Shown: positions 9,801 to 18,014, counted from the stretch's first letter. The stretch is DNA of 64,000 nt from Bifidobacterium rousetti (GCF_008698235.1 NZ_PEBH01000001.1:411617-475616), one strand, 5' to 3'. The notes: generated by a model not told the origin, from the letters alone. Made by a program: numbers and translations.

Positions 9801-10023
9801 CGTCGGGGATGGAGGCGAGCGCGCGGCTGCGGGTGGGAGGCGCGGAGGAGGTGATGCCGACTGTGGCGACCATCGCCGCGATCGGCAGCATGACCAGGAG
9901 GATCGACAGGATCGTGCGCGCCCTGTGGCGCAGGGCGTCGCGCCATCCGAGGCGCAGGGCCGTGCGGTATCGGTGGATGCGCGCCGGTATGGTCGGTGTG
10001 GATGCGGTTCTGATCGCGGCCAT
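6886..10023 (-). CDS. ABC transporter permease, FtsX/MacB-type, duplicated
   Basis: 1045-residue membrane protein that partners the ATPase encoded upstream. The layout is one N-terminal transmembrane helix (TILSILLVMLPIAAMVATVG), a large extracytoplasmic domain of about 280 residues, a three-helix FtsX block, a central membrane pair, a second outer domain of about 280 residues and a final three-helix FtsX block. This is the duplicated FtsX arrangement of MacB/LolCE-like macrolide, peptide or lipoprotein exporters. The start at 10023 is preceded by gaggagagggatctgtg and overlaps the ATPase stop by one base (TGATG), which indicates translational coupling. The substrate is not readable from sequence. 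With a linked PadR regulator, a role in antimicrobial or membrane-stress export is plausible. Confidence 0.88.
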   Translation of the reverse strand: MAAIRTASTPTIPARIHRYRTALRLGWRDALRHRARTILSILLVMLPIAAMVATVGITSSAPPTRSRALASIPDGVQAVVTATAVNADTPFPQLPEGAAGTWMDDPSIRPASAESIGDILPRGDRLLAYWKSEQLIATTGTALEPGEQAKASEGAGTDKDVDLSTATTATMTEAVADALPKLMPRLATGRAPADDTQIVIGAALAKRLDVTVGDTVTLVAPPFDGLMGANGRIGEVIADSQRAWTVSGITTDDDNRAWGLEGWLSAMVEADPTGVDGHYLVMGDRPVTWRQIRRLNTSQVFAVSRYVLTDGYPTADELYPAPIDPELLAQRMVTVVITLLLGVTLVLFLVTPAFTVSADQSRRMLGLVAASGGAPRDLRRVISSQGLAIGLIGGVAGTGLGFALAVAAAPYTGGMQGATHGEVLAGFPYAILPVAVLSAVVIGFAATFLPARTVARMNPVDALKDRPTRDRGSATAAGPAHSRPVRMRRLRGAVACLAAWSGPLFIVLSVICGVIGLRLNAPASDGGADPLGGISSGINARTILLAATILSAIAGLVLLMRAFAGWCGVIGTRMGVGPRLALRDAAEHRGRFVPAACAVLVTVCIASYMTVITGSTTESQHERTSQFVSGTGMLIATEVPVNNAFDRAVVRDAISRLAKSTPVTAHHPVYSEDYRRWHKSTDNGTSEETVRLNAEHGYRYATTLLPEDRDCDHDSPVDNPNTTRQDAASALFPGTPVTCVPIAESYSSSIYGAGSSSTSFENSLILDGDAMRISGFPNANEAARTLDEGGVVVGNAGMIDDNGMVRVAVSASANPDADGATDATRIVKRRAVFVRGFQRLAMSPATARQLGITHLRYIGEYVQLASLSGRSPATSLTSAIATYTITQQVSAQVKQASPLSAITGDVYLLPWLDHMALIPIALLGALALLATAISLLLARTQVRRDMATMHAVGASPRFLRRFGVTQAAVILLAAVPAGMASGIALGYYHVAWNRMIGADDTGYWLRTVPIWQLQVAIALGVTALGLLLAWCVTRPPRDLVRRYAD

Positions 10024-10802
10024 CACAGATCCCTCTCCTCGATGTCGAGCAGGTCGTCGAGGTCGCTCGGCCCGGTTTCGTCGACGATCCGCCCGTCGCG
10101 GATGAAGACCGTGCGGTCGGCCCATGCGGCGAACCGCGGTTCGTGGGTGACCAGCAGCACGGCGCCGCCCTGATCGGCGCGGGCGCGCAGCACCTCGAGG
10201 ACCGTCACGCCCGCCTTGGAGTCGAGCGCGCCGGTCGGTTCGTCGGCGAGCAGGAGGCGTCGCGGGCCGACGAGCGCGCGGGCGATGGCGACGCGCTGCG
10301 CCTGCCCGCCGGACATGTCCTCGGGGCGGCGGTCGGCGAGTTCGGCCACACCGACCTCGCGCAGCGCGGCGATGGCGGCACGGCGCGCCCTGGCGGGCTT
10401 CCAGCCGTCCAGTTCGAGCGGGAACGAGACGTTCTCGACGGCGTTGAGCGAGGGCAGCAGGTTGAAGTCCTGGAAGACGTATCCGGCGAACCTGCGGCGG
10501 ATGGCGGCGCGGTCGGCCACGCTCATCGCGGCCAGATCACGCCCTTCGACGAGCACGTGTCCTTCGGTGGGCACGTCGAGCCCGCCGGCCATGTTGAGCA
10601 GCGTCGACTTGCCGGACCCGGAGGGGCCCATGATGGCGACGAACTCGCCGGGGCGCAGGGTGAGGTTCGCGTGGTCGAGCGCGACGACGCGGCGGACGCC
10701 CTCGCCGTGGACGCGGGTCACGCCACGCAGTTCGAGGACGTAGGGCGTGCCGCTGTCGTCGGTTGTGGTGGTGGTGTTTGCGGCGGTTGCGGCGGTGTTC
10801 AT
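10023..10802 (-). CDS. ABC transporter ATP-binding protein, MacB/LolD-like
   Basis: 259-residue cytoplasmic ATPase. It carries Walker A GPSGSGKST, the Q-loop region YVFQDFNLLPSL, the signature MSGGQAQRVAIARAL, Walker B LLLADEPTGALDS and the H-loop VLLVTHE. These match the subfamily that energises FtsX-type permeases. A Thr/Ala-rich tail of about 20 residues precedes the domain. The ATG at 10802 overlaps the padR stop in an ATGA and lies after ggggatcctagc, so the padR-ATPase-permease order is one coupled operon. A longer open frame to 11213 encodes Arg-rich non-homologous sequence and is rejected as the start. Confidence 0.92.
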   Translation of the reverse strand: MNTAATAANTTTTTDDSGTPYVLELRGVTRVHGEGVRRVVALDHANLTLRPGEFVAIMGPSGSGKSTLLNMAGGLDVPTEGHVLVEGRDLAAMSVADRAAIRRRFAGYVFQDFNLLPSLNAVENVSFPLELDGWKPARARRAAIAALREVGVAELADRRPEDMSGGQAQRVAIARALVGPRRLLLADEPTGALDSKAGVTVLEVLRARADQGGAVLLVTHEPRFAAWADRTVFIRDGRIVDETGPSDLDDLLDIEERDL

Positions 10803-11488
10803 GCTAGGATCCCCTCCCTGCTGCTCGCGTTGTCCTTGTCGTTCACATCGTTCGCCGGCCCCGGTGCGGCATCCGTCACGGCCTTCGCACGCCGGACCGA
10901 CGCGCGCAGCTGCGCCGCGTCGACGGTGTCGAGCCATCGCAGCTCCGCCTCGGTGATGAACAGGTGATGGTCGAGCACGAGCCGTGTGGACACCTCGTCT
11001 GCGGGGGTGTTCCGCCGCAGGCGGGTGACGTCGTGGAGCAGCTGCTGCAGGGCGTGACGCTGGTGCTGGATGAGCGCGGACACGTCCAGTCCGGGCACCT
11101 CGACGGCGACGGCCAGTTTCATGACCAGTTCGTCGCGGCCGCGCTGCTCCGGTGTGACCGGGGAGCGCCACCATCGCTCGAGCTCCCTCCGCCCCGACGG
11201 GGTGAGCCGCCATATCGGCGCGGGTGACTGCGCGCGCGATCGCGATCTCGCCGCGGGGGCGTCGTCCGTTGCGCCGCCCTCCCCCGTCGCACCCTTGTCC
11301 GCCGGCCGGTCGGCGACCGGCTGCTCCTCGACGAGCCCGTCACGGCCGAGACGCTGCAGCGTGGTCGACACCTGGCCCATGTTGAGCGGCCAGGTCAGGC
11401 CGATCGTACGGTCGAAGTCCTTCTTGAGCTGGTATGCGTTGGCCGGCCCGCGCTCCAGCAGCGCGAGCAGCGCCTCCCTGATCGCCAT
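10799..11488 (-). CDS. PadR family transcriptional regulator
   Basis: 229 residues. The N-terminal winged helix starts AIREALLALLERGPANAYQL, the typical PadR opening with a GP.-.YQL turn, and the recognition region is TWPLNMGQVSTTLQRLGRDG. About 35 residues of Ala/Arg/Asp-rich linker (ADKGATGEGGATDDAPAARS) interrupt the wing before IWRLTPSGRRELERW. The C-terminal alpha-helical dimerisation domain is near residues 125-215. It is the first gene of the operon with the ABC ATPase and permease. Three operator-like palindromes at 11549-11616 lie directly upstream, so autorepression with release by a transported ligand is the likely mode. The effector is unknown. Confidence 0.9.
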   Translation of the reverse strand: MAIREALLALLERGPANAYQLKKDFDRTIGLTWPLNMGQVSTTLQRLGRDGLVEEQPVADRPADKGATGEGGATDDAPAARSRSRAQSPAPIWRLTPSGRRELERWWRSPVTPEQRGRDELVMKLAVAVEVPGLDVSALIQHQRHALQQLLHDVTRLRRNTPADEVSTRLVLDHHLFITEAELRWLDTVDAAQLRASVRRAKAVTDAAPGPANDVNDKDNASSREGILA

Positions 11489-11548
11489 GATTCCCGGATT
11501 CCCCTTTCACGGCCGCTCGCTTGCGGCCGCCATATCGTCGACAACAAC

Positions 11549-11616
11549 GGCTACCGAGCAACCAACCACTTACAAGGTTACTCAGTAACCAATAATCCAT
11601 AGGTTACTCAGTAACC
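11549..11616 (-). promoter_or_regulatory. Probable PadR operator: three phased 15-bp palindromes
   Basis: The perfect palindrome GGTTACTCAGTAACC occurs at 11576-11590 and 11602-11616. A degenerate third copy (GGCTACCGAGCAACC, 11 of 15 positions identical) is at 11549-11563. Centre-to-centre spacings are 27 and 26 bp. The sites begin 60 bp before the padR start codon on the reverse strand, where its promoter must be. The dyad sequence and position fit PadR autoregulation. The -10/-35 assignment is uncertain. Confidence 0.75.
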
Positions 11617-11646
11617 ACTTCCGACACGCGCCGATCCCCTTCCGTG

Positions 11647-11816
11647 GCGCAACAATTTCCCGAAATCTCCGGCCATTTCCGAAGATTGTTGCGCTGAGTC
11701 AGAGTCAGTGCAACAATCTCGCGGAATCAAGGGTGATTTCGGGAATTTGTTGCGCTGAGGCGAGGTCAGTGCAACAAATTCGGGAGATCAGGGATGATTT
11801 CGGGAAATTGTTGCGC
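11647..11816. repeat. Three 48-nt palindromic elements in tandem at 61-bp period
   Basis: Units at 11647-11694, 11708-11755 and 11769-11816 are each exactly 48 nt and are separated by 13-nt spacers (tgagtcagagtca, tgaggcgaggtca). Each begins gYgcaacaa and ends ttgttgcgc; the inner sequence resembles attcgggagatca on the left and tgatttcgggaaa on the right, so each folds into a hairpin with arms of about 20-22 nt. The first unit matches the others best when inverted. Two more copies with the same 48-nt length are at 54276-54398. This is a dispersed REP/BIME-like family. Confidence 0.8.
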
Positions 11817-11830
11817 TGGGTGGTGGTGCC

Positions 11831-11878
11831 GGGCGCAGTAGAGCCGGACGCAGTGGCGTTGGGCGCAGTAGAGCCGGA
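11831..11878. repeat. 18-bp direct repeat, 30-bp spacing
   Basis: gggcgcagtagagccgga occurs at 11831-11848 and 11861-11878. The segment between (cgcagtggcgtt) is a degraded third partial copy. It lies between the palindromic array and the trpE terminator. No coding role was seen. Confidence 0.6.
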
Positions 11879-11905
11879 AAGCCGGCGGACGGGACCGAAA
11901 CACGG

Positions 11906-11959
11906 GACGCCCGGTGGGTGGAGGGAACCGAATCGGGTTCTCTCCACCCACCGGGCGTC
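11906..11959 (-). terminator. Long GC-rich hairpin downstream of trpE
   Basis: gacgcccggtgggtggag (11906-11923) pairs exactly with 11942-11959. The stem extends inward with one mismatch through gaacc/ggttc, leaving a loop of about 6 nt. It lies 80 bp after the trpE stop on the reverse strand. There is no U-tract, but it is the strongest hairpin in this spacer. Smaller ctggagactc-type repeats at 11988-12032 lie between it and the stop codon. The 11489-12039 spacer contains only these elements and the padR control region. Confidence 0.6.
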
Positions 11960-12039
11960 ATATGGGGTGATGGGCCTGCGGGCCGGGTCTCTGGAGTCTC
12001 TGGAGTCTCCAGAGAAGAGTCTCCGGAGACTCCCGGAAC

Positions 12040-13614
12040 CTACAGTTCGCGCAGCTGCGCGGCGATCTGCACTGCCTCGACGCTGGCCTCGGCCTTGTTG
12101 CGGGTCTCCTGCCATTCGTTGGCGGGCACGGAGTCGAGCACGATGCCGGCGCCGGCCTGCACGCTCGCCTCGTGGTCGCGCAGGAACGCGGTGCGGATGG
12201 CGATGGCCATGTCCATGTTGCCGGAGAAGTCGAAGTAACCGACGGTGCCGCCATAGATGCCGCGGTCGGCGACCTCCAGCTCGTCGATGATCTCGACCGC
12301 GCGCGGCTTGGGCGCGCCGGAGAGCGTGCCGGCCGGGAACGCGGACTTGAACACGTCGAACGTGGTCAGCGACGGATCGACCCTGCCGGTGACCGTCGAG
12401 CAGATGTGCATGATGTGGCTGAAGCGCTTGATGTCCATGAGCTGGACGACCTCGACGGACTGCGGGACGCACACCTTGCTCAGGTCGTTGCGCGACAGGT
12501 CGACGAGCATGATGTGCTCGCTGCGCTCCTTCGGATCGGCGAGCAGCTCCTTGGCGAGCTTCTCGTCCTCCTCCGGGGTGGCGCCGCGCGGGCGGGAGCC
12601 TGCGATCGGGAAGGTCATCGCATGCCCGTTGTCGACCTTGATGAGGGTCTCCGGACTGGAGCCGATGACGTTGAAGTCCCGGCCCTCGGCGTCGGTGAGC
12701 GCCATGAAGTACATGTACGGGCTCGGGTTCAGGGTGCGCAGCACGCGGTACACGTCGAACGGGTCGGCCGGCGAGTCGATGTCGAGACGCTGGGAGATGA
12801 CCACCTGGAACACGTCGCCGTCGACGATGTGCCTCTTGGCGGCCTCGACGGCCTGCTCGTAGCGGCTTTTCTCGGTGCGGAACCGCAGTTCGGGCCGTGT
12901 GCGCGACGGGTCGAGCGCGTTGACGCGCGCCTCGCCGGGTGTGGGCGTGGCGGCGTCGACCTCCATGCGCCCCAGACGCGCGACGGCCTCGTCGTAGGCG
13001 GCGTCGGCGCGCGTGGGCTTGTCGTCCACGTTCACCGCGTTGGCGATGAGCCACACGGACCCGGAGACATGGTCGACGACGGCGATGTCGGTGGCGAGGG
13101 CGAGCACCATCTGCGGCTGGCCGGTCTCGTCCGGGGCCTCGGCGCGCAGCGTGGGCTCCCAGTGGCGGATCGCGTCCCAGCCGACGGTGCCGACCAAGCC
13201 GGAGGTGAGGTTCGGCAGTCCCTCGACATGCGGGGCCCTGAGCGTCTTCAATGCGGCGTGGGCGACCTCCACCACATCGCCGTGCGTCGGCACGCCGGCG
13301 GGCACGGTGCCGAGCCAGTCGGCGTTGCCGTCCTTGTCGGCGCGCAGCTGCGCCATCGAATTGACGCCGATGAAGCTGTACCGGCTCCATGTGCCGCCGT
13401 ATTCGGCTGATTCGAGGATGAACGTGCCGGAACGGCCGTTGGCGAGGCGCTCGTAGAAACCGACCGGGGTGAGCGAGTCGGCGAGCAGGCGGCGCACGAT
13501 CGGGATGACGCGGTACCCCTCGTCGGCGAGACGGTGGAACTGCTCGCGCGACGGCCACGTACCGCCCCAGTTGAGCCCCTTGACGCTGTTGACGTTCTCG
13601 TCGTTCCCGCTCAT
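12040..13614 (-). CDS. trpE: Anthranilate synthase component I
   Basis: 524 residues. It catalyses the chorismate to anthranilate step of tryptophan synthesis, with a TrpG amidotransferase that is not in this window. The N-terminal domain has the tryptophan-sensing-type segment [19 protein letters not shown]. The C-terminal chorismate-binding domain carries [79 protein letters not shown] and the final [11 protein letters not shown]. The ATG overlaps the hisI stop in an ATGA, so hisI and trpE are translationally coupled. Grouping hisF, hisI and trpE links histidine and tryptophan synthesis, which share PRPP. No Trp-codon leader peptide or attenuator was recognised upstream of hisI. Confidence 0.95.
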   Translation of the reverse strand: MSGNDENVNSVKGLNWGGTWPSREQFHRLADEGYRVIPIVRRLLADSLTPVGFYERLANGRSGTFILESAEYGGTWSRYSFIGVNSMAQLRADKDGNADWLGTVPAGVPTHGDVVEVAHAALKTLRAPHVEGLPNLTSGLVGTVGWDAIRHWEPTLRAEAPDETGQPQMVLALATDIAVVDHVSGSVWLIANAVNVDDKPTRADAAYDEAVARLGRMEVDAATPTPGEARVNALDPSRTRPELRFRTEKSRYEQAVEAAKRHIVDGDVFQVVISQRLDIDSPADPFDVYRVLRTLNPSPYMYFMALTDAEGRDFNVIGSSPETLIKVDNGHAMTFPIAGSRPRGATPEEDEKLAKELLADPKERSEHIMLVDLSRNDLSKVCVPQSVEVVQLMDIKRFSHIMHICSTVTGRVDPSLTTFDVFKSAFPAGTLSGAPKPRAVEIIDELEVADRGIYGGTVGYFDFSGNMDMAIAIRTAFLRDHEASVQAGAGIVLDSVPANEWQETRNKAEASVEAVQIAAQLREL

Positions 13615-14039
13615 CGGCCCTCCCCCTGTTCCTGCTGCTCCTGCTCCTGTTCGGGCGTGCGATGCCCCTCGACCACCGGCAGCGGGCCGCCTTCGAGGAA
13701 GCAGCTGCGCTTGCCGGTGTGGCAGGCGGCGCCCACCTGATCGACCTCGACGAGCAGCGCGTCGCCGTCGCAGTCGAGCGAGACTGCCTTGACGTACTGG
13801 ACGTGGCCGGAGGTGTCGCCCTTGCGCCAGTATTCCTGACGCGAGCGGGACCAGAAGGTCACGCGCCCGGTGGTGAGGGTGCGTCGCAGCGCCTCGTCGT
13901 TCATGTAGCCGACCATCAGCACCTCGCGGGTGTCGTACTGCTGGATGACGGCGGCCACGAGGCCCTTCGCGTCACGCTTGAGACGGTCCGCGATGCGCGG
14001 GTCGAGTTCGGTCGAATTGTCGTAGGTGATGTCTGTCAT
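13611..14039 (-). CDS. hisI: Phosphoribosyl-AMP cyclohydrolase
   Basis: 142 residues, third step of histidine synthesis (opens the adenine ring of PR-AMP). Family motifs are [49 protein letters not shown] and [10 protein letters not shown], which contain the conserved zinc and magnesium ligands (Cys-His-Cys and the DCDGD cluster). Only the cyclohydrolase domain is present; no HisE pyrophosphohydrolase domain is fused. A Gln/Glu-rich tail (EQEQEQQEQ) ends the protein and overlaps the trpE start codon. It follows hisF by 112 bp in the same direction. Confidence 0.95.
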   Translation of the reverse strand: MTDITYDNSTELDPRIADRLKRDAKGLVAAVIQQYDTREVLMVGYMNDEALRRTLTTGRVTFWSRSRQEYWRKGDTSGHVQYVKAVSLDCDGDALLVEVDQVGAACHTGKRSCFLEGGPLPVVEGHRTPEQEQEQQEQGEGR

Positions 14040-14151
14040 GTCTGTTGTGCTGTCTTCTTGTCTTACATGGCGCCCGGGCCGGATAGGGGCCCTGACTGGA
14101 TCCGGAAAGGATCGAAGGAGGTTGAAGGATGTTGAGGGAGAGGGGTGGCCG

Positions 14152-14922
14152 TCAGCGCACGGTGTAGCCGTGCCTCTTCAGTTCGGCCTTGACGTCGGCG
14201 ATGGTCATGATGCCGAAGTGGAAGACGGATGCCGCGAGCACGGCGTTCGCGCCCGCCTCGATCGCGGGCGGGAAGTCCTCGACCTTGCCGGCGCCGCCGG
14301 ACGCGATGATCGGGATGCTGACCTCCCGTCGCACCGCGCGGATCATCTCGAGGTCGAAGCCCTGCTTGGTGCCGTCGGCGTCCATCGAGTTGAGGAGGAT
14401 CTCGCCGGCGCCGAGCTCCTCGGCGCGTTTGACCCACCAGATCGCGTCGATGCCGGTGGACTTGCGCCCGCCCATGGTGGTGACCTCGAAGCCGGACTGC
14501 GTGTGCTGCTCGCCCTTCTCACGTCGCGCGTCGACGGAGAGCACGAGCACCTGGTTGCCGAAGCGTTCGGCGACCCTGCTGATCAGCGTCGGGTCGTTGA
14601 TGGCCGCCGTGTTGACGCCCACCTTGTCCGCGCCGCAGCGCAGCAGGGAGTCGACGTCCTCGGGCGTGCGCACGCCGCCGCCCACGGTCATCGGGATGAA
14701 GACCTGCTCGGCGGTGCGGCTGACGACGTCGACCATCGTGCCGCGATGGGAGCTGGAGGCGGTCACGTCGAGGAAGGTCAGCTCGTCGGCGCCCTGACGG
14801 TAGTATTCGGCGGCGAGCTCCACCGGGTCGCCGGCGTCCTTGAGATTCTCGAAATGCACGCCCTTGACCACTCGTCCGGCATCGACGTCCAGGCACGGGA
14901 TGACTCGAACCGCCAGCGTCAT
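14152..14922 (-). CDS. hisF: Imidazole glycerol phosphate synthase cyclase subunit
   Basis: 256 residues, (beta/alpha)8 barrel that with HisH forms imidazole glycerol phosphate and AICAR. The N-terminal catalytic Asp lies in [18 protein letters not shown] and the second catalytic Asp is probably in [10 protein letters not shown]. Phosphate-binding glycine turns are [12 protein letters not shown] and [23 protein letters not shown] and [15 protein letters not shown] are also typical. hisH is not adjacent in this window. The gene is the first of the hisF-hisI-trpE run. The start is the family-standard [12 protein letters not shown], after aaaggggagtga. Confidence 0.96.
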   Translation of the reverse strand: MTLAVRVIPCLDVDAGRVVKGVHFENLKDAGDPVELAAEYYRQGADELTFLDVTASSSHRGTMVDVVSRTAEQVFIPMTVGGGVRTPEDVDSLLRCGADKVGVNTAAINDPTLISRVAERFGNQVLVLSVDARREKGEQHTQSGFEVTTMGGRKSTGIDAIWWVKRAEELGAGEILLNSMDADGTKQGFDLEMIRAVRREVSIPIIASGGAGKVEDFPPAIEAGANAVLAASVFHFGIMTIADVKAELKRHGYTVR

Positions 14923-15040
14923 ACTTCACTCCCCTTTGCTTCGCGAGGCTTCCAGTTACAGGTCTCAAGGCTAGCGGCGAGGCGTTACATCGTCGCCCCG
15001 CGTCTCGCTATGCTGACCGCGAACCTCTTTTACGCCCGGA

Positions 15041-16291
15041 TCACGACTGCTTCGCGAACGACTCCCTGGTCTTGGCGGCGAGCTGCCCGCAGGCGCCGTC
15101 GATGTCCTGGCCGCGGGTGTCGCGCAGTGTGGCGGTGATGCCGGCGGCGTGCAGGATGTCGAGGAAACGCTCCTCGTCCTCCGGCTTGGAGGCGGTCCAG
15201 CGGGAGCCCTCGATCGGGTTGAGCGGGATCGGGTTGACGTGCGCCCAGTTGTCGCCGTAGTGGTTGAGGCGCTTGGCGAGGAGCCTGGCGTGCTCGGCCT
15301 GGTCGTTGATGCCGCGCATCAGCGCGTATTCGATGCTGACGCGGCGCTTGGAGGCTAGGAAGTAGTCGTGCGCGGCGTCGAGCACCTGCGTGGTGTTGAA
15401 GCGCTTGTTCATCGGCACGAGCTCGTCGCGCAGCTCGTCGCTCGGCGCGTGCAGGGACACGGCGAGGCGCACCGGCAGACCCTCGGCGGTGAGCTTTTTG
15501 ATGCCGGGGACGACGCCCACGGTGGAGACGGTGATGTTGCGCGCCGAGATGCCGAAGCCCTCGGGCGGCATGGCGGAGATCTGGCGCACGGCGGAGATCA
15601 CGGAGCGGTAGTTGCCCATCGGCTCGCCCATGCCCATGAACACGATGTTGCTCAGACGTCCGGGGCCTCCGGCGACCTCGCCGTCGCGCATCATGCGGGC
15701 GGCCACGCGCACCTGCTCGAGGATCTCCCCCGCGGACATGTTGCGGGTGAGCCCGAGCTTGCCGGTGGCGCAGAACGGGCATCCCATGCCGCAGCCCACC
15801 TGGCTGGAGATGCACAGCGTGGTGCGCGTCGGGTAGCGCATGAGCACGGATTCGATGTGGGAGCCGTCGAACAGGCGCCACAGGGTCTTGATGGTGGCGC
15901 CCTCGTCGGCGACCTGACGGGTGACCTCGTGGATGAGCTCGGGGAAGAACGTGGCGGCGGCCTCGTCGCGTCTGGCGGCGGGGAAGTCGGTGAATTCGGC
16001 GGCGTTGACGTCGAAATGCCCGTAGTAGTGGTTGGCGAGCTGCTTGACGCGGAACTTCGGCAGGCCCAGTTCGCCGGCCCGTTCGATCCGCTCCTCGGCG
16101 GTCATGTCGGTGAAGTGCAGCGGCGGCTTGCCGCGGCGGGCGTGGTCCTTGGAGAGCACGTCGCGGAAGGCGCCGGTGGTGCCTCCCGGCGTGATGCCGG
16201 TCTCCGGGGCGTCCTGGGTGCCTGGAACCCCCGGATTGCCGGAATTGCCGGAATTGCCAGAATTGTCGTGATGCTGATCGGCGATGGCCAT
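15041..16291 (-). CDS. rlmN: 23S rRNA (adenine-2503-C2)-methyltransferase
   Basis: 416-residue radical SAM enzyme that methylates A2503 of 23S rRNA and also A37 of some tRNAs. The [4Fe-4S] ligands lie in CGMGCPFC (Cys167, 171, 174). NIVFMGMGEPMGN is the SAM-binding segment and FGISARNITVSTVGVVPG, AVSLHAPSDELR and the C-terminal GQDIDGACGQL, with the mechanistic cysteine, follow. The first 35 residues are an unusual NSGNSGNPG-type low-complexity tail coded by short ccggaattg repeats, lacking in most RlmN proteins. The ATG at 16291 is preceded by aaggagcggac. It is downstream of cdsA in the same direction. Confidence 0.96.
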   Translation of the reverse strand: MAIADQHHDNSGNSGNSGNPGVPGTQDAPETGITPGGTTGAFRDVLSKDHARRGKPPLHFTDMTAEERIERAGELGLPKFRVKQLANHYYGHFDVNAAEFTDFPAARRDEAAATFFPELIHEVTRQVADEGATIKTLWRLFDGSHIESVLMRYPTRTTLCISSQVGCGMGCPFCATGKLGLTRNMSAGEILEQVRVAARMMRDGEVAGGPGRLSNIVFMGMGEPMGNYRSVISAVRQISAMPPEGFGISARNITVSTVGVVPGIKKLTAEGLPVRLAVSLHAPSDELRDELVPMNKRFNTTQVLDAAHDYFLASKRRVSIEYALMRGINDQAEHARLLAKRLNHYGDNWAHVNPIPLNPIEGSRWTASKPEDEERFLDILHAAGITATLRDTRGQDIDGACGQLAAKTRESFAKQS

Positions 16292-16385
16292 GTCCGCTCC
16301 TTATGACGTCGTGATACGTCTTGCGCGATGCCGCGCGATGCTTGCGCGATACTGAAGGATTAACGCTGTTCGAAAGGTGCCGGCG

Positions 16386-17372
16386 TCACAGGCCGGTGAA
16401 CCACAGCAGGATGCAGGTGAACGGCGCCGCCATGAGGATCGAATCGACGCGGTCCATCACGCCGCCGTGGCCCTTGAGCAGGTGGCCCATGTCCTTGATG
16501 CCGAGATCGCGCTTGATCATCGAGGCGCACAGGTCGCCGAACGTGCCGGTCACGCCGACGAGCACGCCGGAGAGGATCGGCACCCACCATTTGGCGGCCC
16601 ACACGTCGGGCGTGTAGGTGCAGAACATGACGGCGAACGCGCCGGCCATGGCGAAGAGCACGGAGCCGGCCAGCCCCTCCCAGCTCTTCTTCGGGGAGAT
16701 GCGCGGGGACAGCTTGTGCTTGCCGAGCCATGCGCCGGCGAACAGGCCGCCGGTGTCGGACAGGGCGGGCAGGAACACGAGCATGATCGCGTGCGCGACC
16801 GGATGGCCGTGGAAGGTCAGCGGGATGACGATGCAGGAGGCCAGCACCGGGATGTACAGGACGGTGAGCACGGAGACGGCCACGTGGCTGAGCCTCGAAT
16901 GGTGCTGCTCGCCGCCGTCGTGGTTGAACGACGACTCGAGGCGCGCGCCGGCCTCGGTGCTGGAGAGCTTGTTCGCGACGGCGAGCGACAGGCGGTTGCC
17001 GAAGCTCATCTTGGCGGTGGCGGACATGGCGACGAGCATGATCGACGCCATGGCGCACAACGCCATCGCCACGACGTGCAGCGGCGCGTAGTAGGCGGCG
17101 AACAGGGTGACCGCGGAACACAGCCACAGCATGACCACGGGGATGTGCAGGCCGACCGTCGCGAAGTCGACACGCAGCTCCCACAGGGCCAGCAGCATGA
17201 ACACGACGACCAACGCCACGAACAGGTCGATGTTGATGAGCAGCGCGGCGAGAATGACGGCGATGAGCAGAATGGCCGTTCCGATCGCCTGGGGCATGTT
17301 GCGCCCGGTCTTCTTGTTGATCTCGTCGAGTGCGACCTCGGCCTCTTCGTGGAGTTGTTCGTTGCGTTCCAT
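16386..17372 (-). CDS. cdsA: Phosphatidate cytidylyltransferase
   Basis: 328-residue integral membrane enzyme making CDP-diacylglycerol, the entry to phospholipid head-group synthesis. After a charged cytosolic N-terminus (about 35 residues) there are eight or so hydrophobic segments. The C-terminal signature SMIKRDLGIKDMGHLLKGHGGVMDRVDS is the CdsA hallmark with its conserved Lys-Asp and Asp-Arg-Asp residues (read in two parts: SMIKRDLGIKDMG, then HLLKGHGGVMDRVDS). SDTGGLFAGAWLGKHKLSPR and PKKSWEG are also typical. It follows frr by 15 bp. No strong ribosome site precedes the ATG; a small GGAGG-containing hairpin overlaps the frr stop, so coupling to frr translation is likely. Confidence 0.95.
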   Translation of the reverse strand: MERNEQLHEEAEVALDEINKKTGRNMPQAIGTAILLIAVILAALLINIDLFVALVVVFMLLALWELRVDFATVGLHIPVVMLWLCSAVTLFAAYYAPLHVVAMALCAMASIMLVAMSATAKMSFGNRLSLAVANKLSSTEAGARLESSFNHDGGEQHHSRLSHVAVSVLTVLYIPVLASCIVIPLTFHGHPVAHAIMLVFLPALSDTGGLFAGAWLGKHKLSPRISPKKSWEGLAGSVLFAMAGAFAVMFCTYTPDVWAAKWWVPILSGVLVGVTGTFGDLCASMIKRDLGIKDMGHLLKGHGGVMDRVDSILMAAPFTCILLWFTGL

Positions 17373-17387
17373 AGGCGTATCGGAGGC

Positions 17388-17942
17388 TCAGACCTCCATG
17401 ATCTCCTTCTGCTTGGTCTCGAGCAGGGCGTCGATCTCGTCGGTGACGGACTTGGTGACCTTGTCGAGGTCCTTGAGCAGGCGGTCGCCCTCGTCCTCGC
17501 CCATGTCGCCGTCCTTGACGGCCTTGTCGATGCCTTCCTTGGTCTTGCGGCGGATGTTGCGCACGGCCACCTTGCCGTCCTCGGCCTTGGACTTGGCGAG
17601 CTTGACGTACTCCTTGCGGCGGTCCTCGGTGAGCTCCGGCATGGTCAGGCGGATCACGTTGCCGTCGCGGTTCGGGCTGATGCCGAGGTCGGAGTTGCGG
17701 ATGGCCTTCTCGACGGCGCCGGCCTGGGAGGCGTCGAACGGGGTGACGGACAGGGTGCGCGGCTCCGGCACGCCGATGGAGGCGACGGCCTTGATCGGCG
17801 TGGGGGCGCCGTAGTAGTCGACCATGATGCCGTTGAGCAGCGCCGGGTTGGCGCGGCCGGTGCGGATGCCCGCGAAGTTCTCCTTGGTGTTCTCCACCGT
17901 CTTGGCCATCTGTTCCTTGGCCTGATCGATGACGTTTGCCAT
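17388..17942 (-). CDS. frr: Ribosome recycling factor
   Basis: 184 residues, the usual RRF length. With EF-G it splits post-termination ribosomes. The three-helix/beta-sandwich family pattern is intact: an N-terminal helix with FAGIRTGRANPALL, then VDYYGAPTPIKAVASIGVPEPRTLSVTPFD in the hinge and sandwich region (two adjoining parts), VIRLTMPELTEDRRKEYVK and the C-terminal Lys/Asp-rich helices. The ATG is preceded by caaaggagcaaca. It lies between pyrH and cdsA in the common pyrH-frr-cdsA order. Confidence 0.97.
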   Translation of the reverse strand: MANVIDQAKEQMAKTVENTKENFAGIRTGRANPALLNGIMVDYYGAPTPIKAVASIGVPEPRTLSVTPFDASQAGAVEKAIRNSDLGISPNRDGNVIRLTMPELTEDRRKEYVKLAKSKAEDGKVAVRNIRRKTKEGIDKAVKDGDMGEDEGDRLLKDLDKVTKSVTDEIDALLETKQKEIMEV

Positions 17943-18014
17943 TGTTGCTCCTTTGTCGCTGTTTGGCTGTTGGTTGTTGTGTCCTACGATTGTAGATGCC
18001 CGAACGCGCCCGGC

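Noticed and set aside
11647..11816. Regularly spaced repeats resembling a CRISPR array
   Set aside because: The spacers are only 13 nt and similar to each other, the repeats are diverged palindromes, and there are no cas genes.
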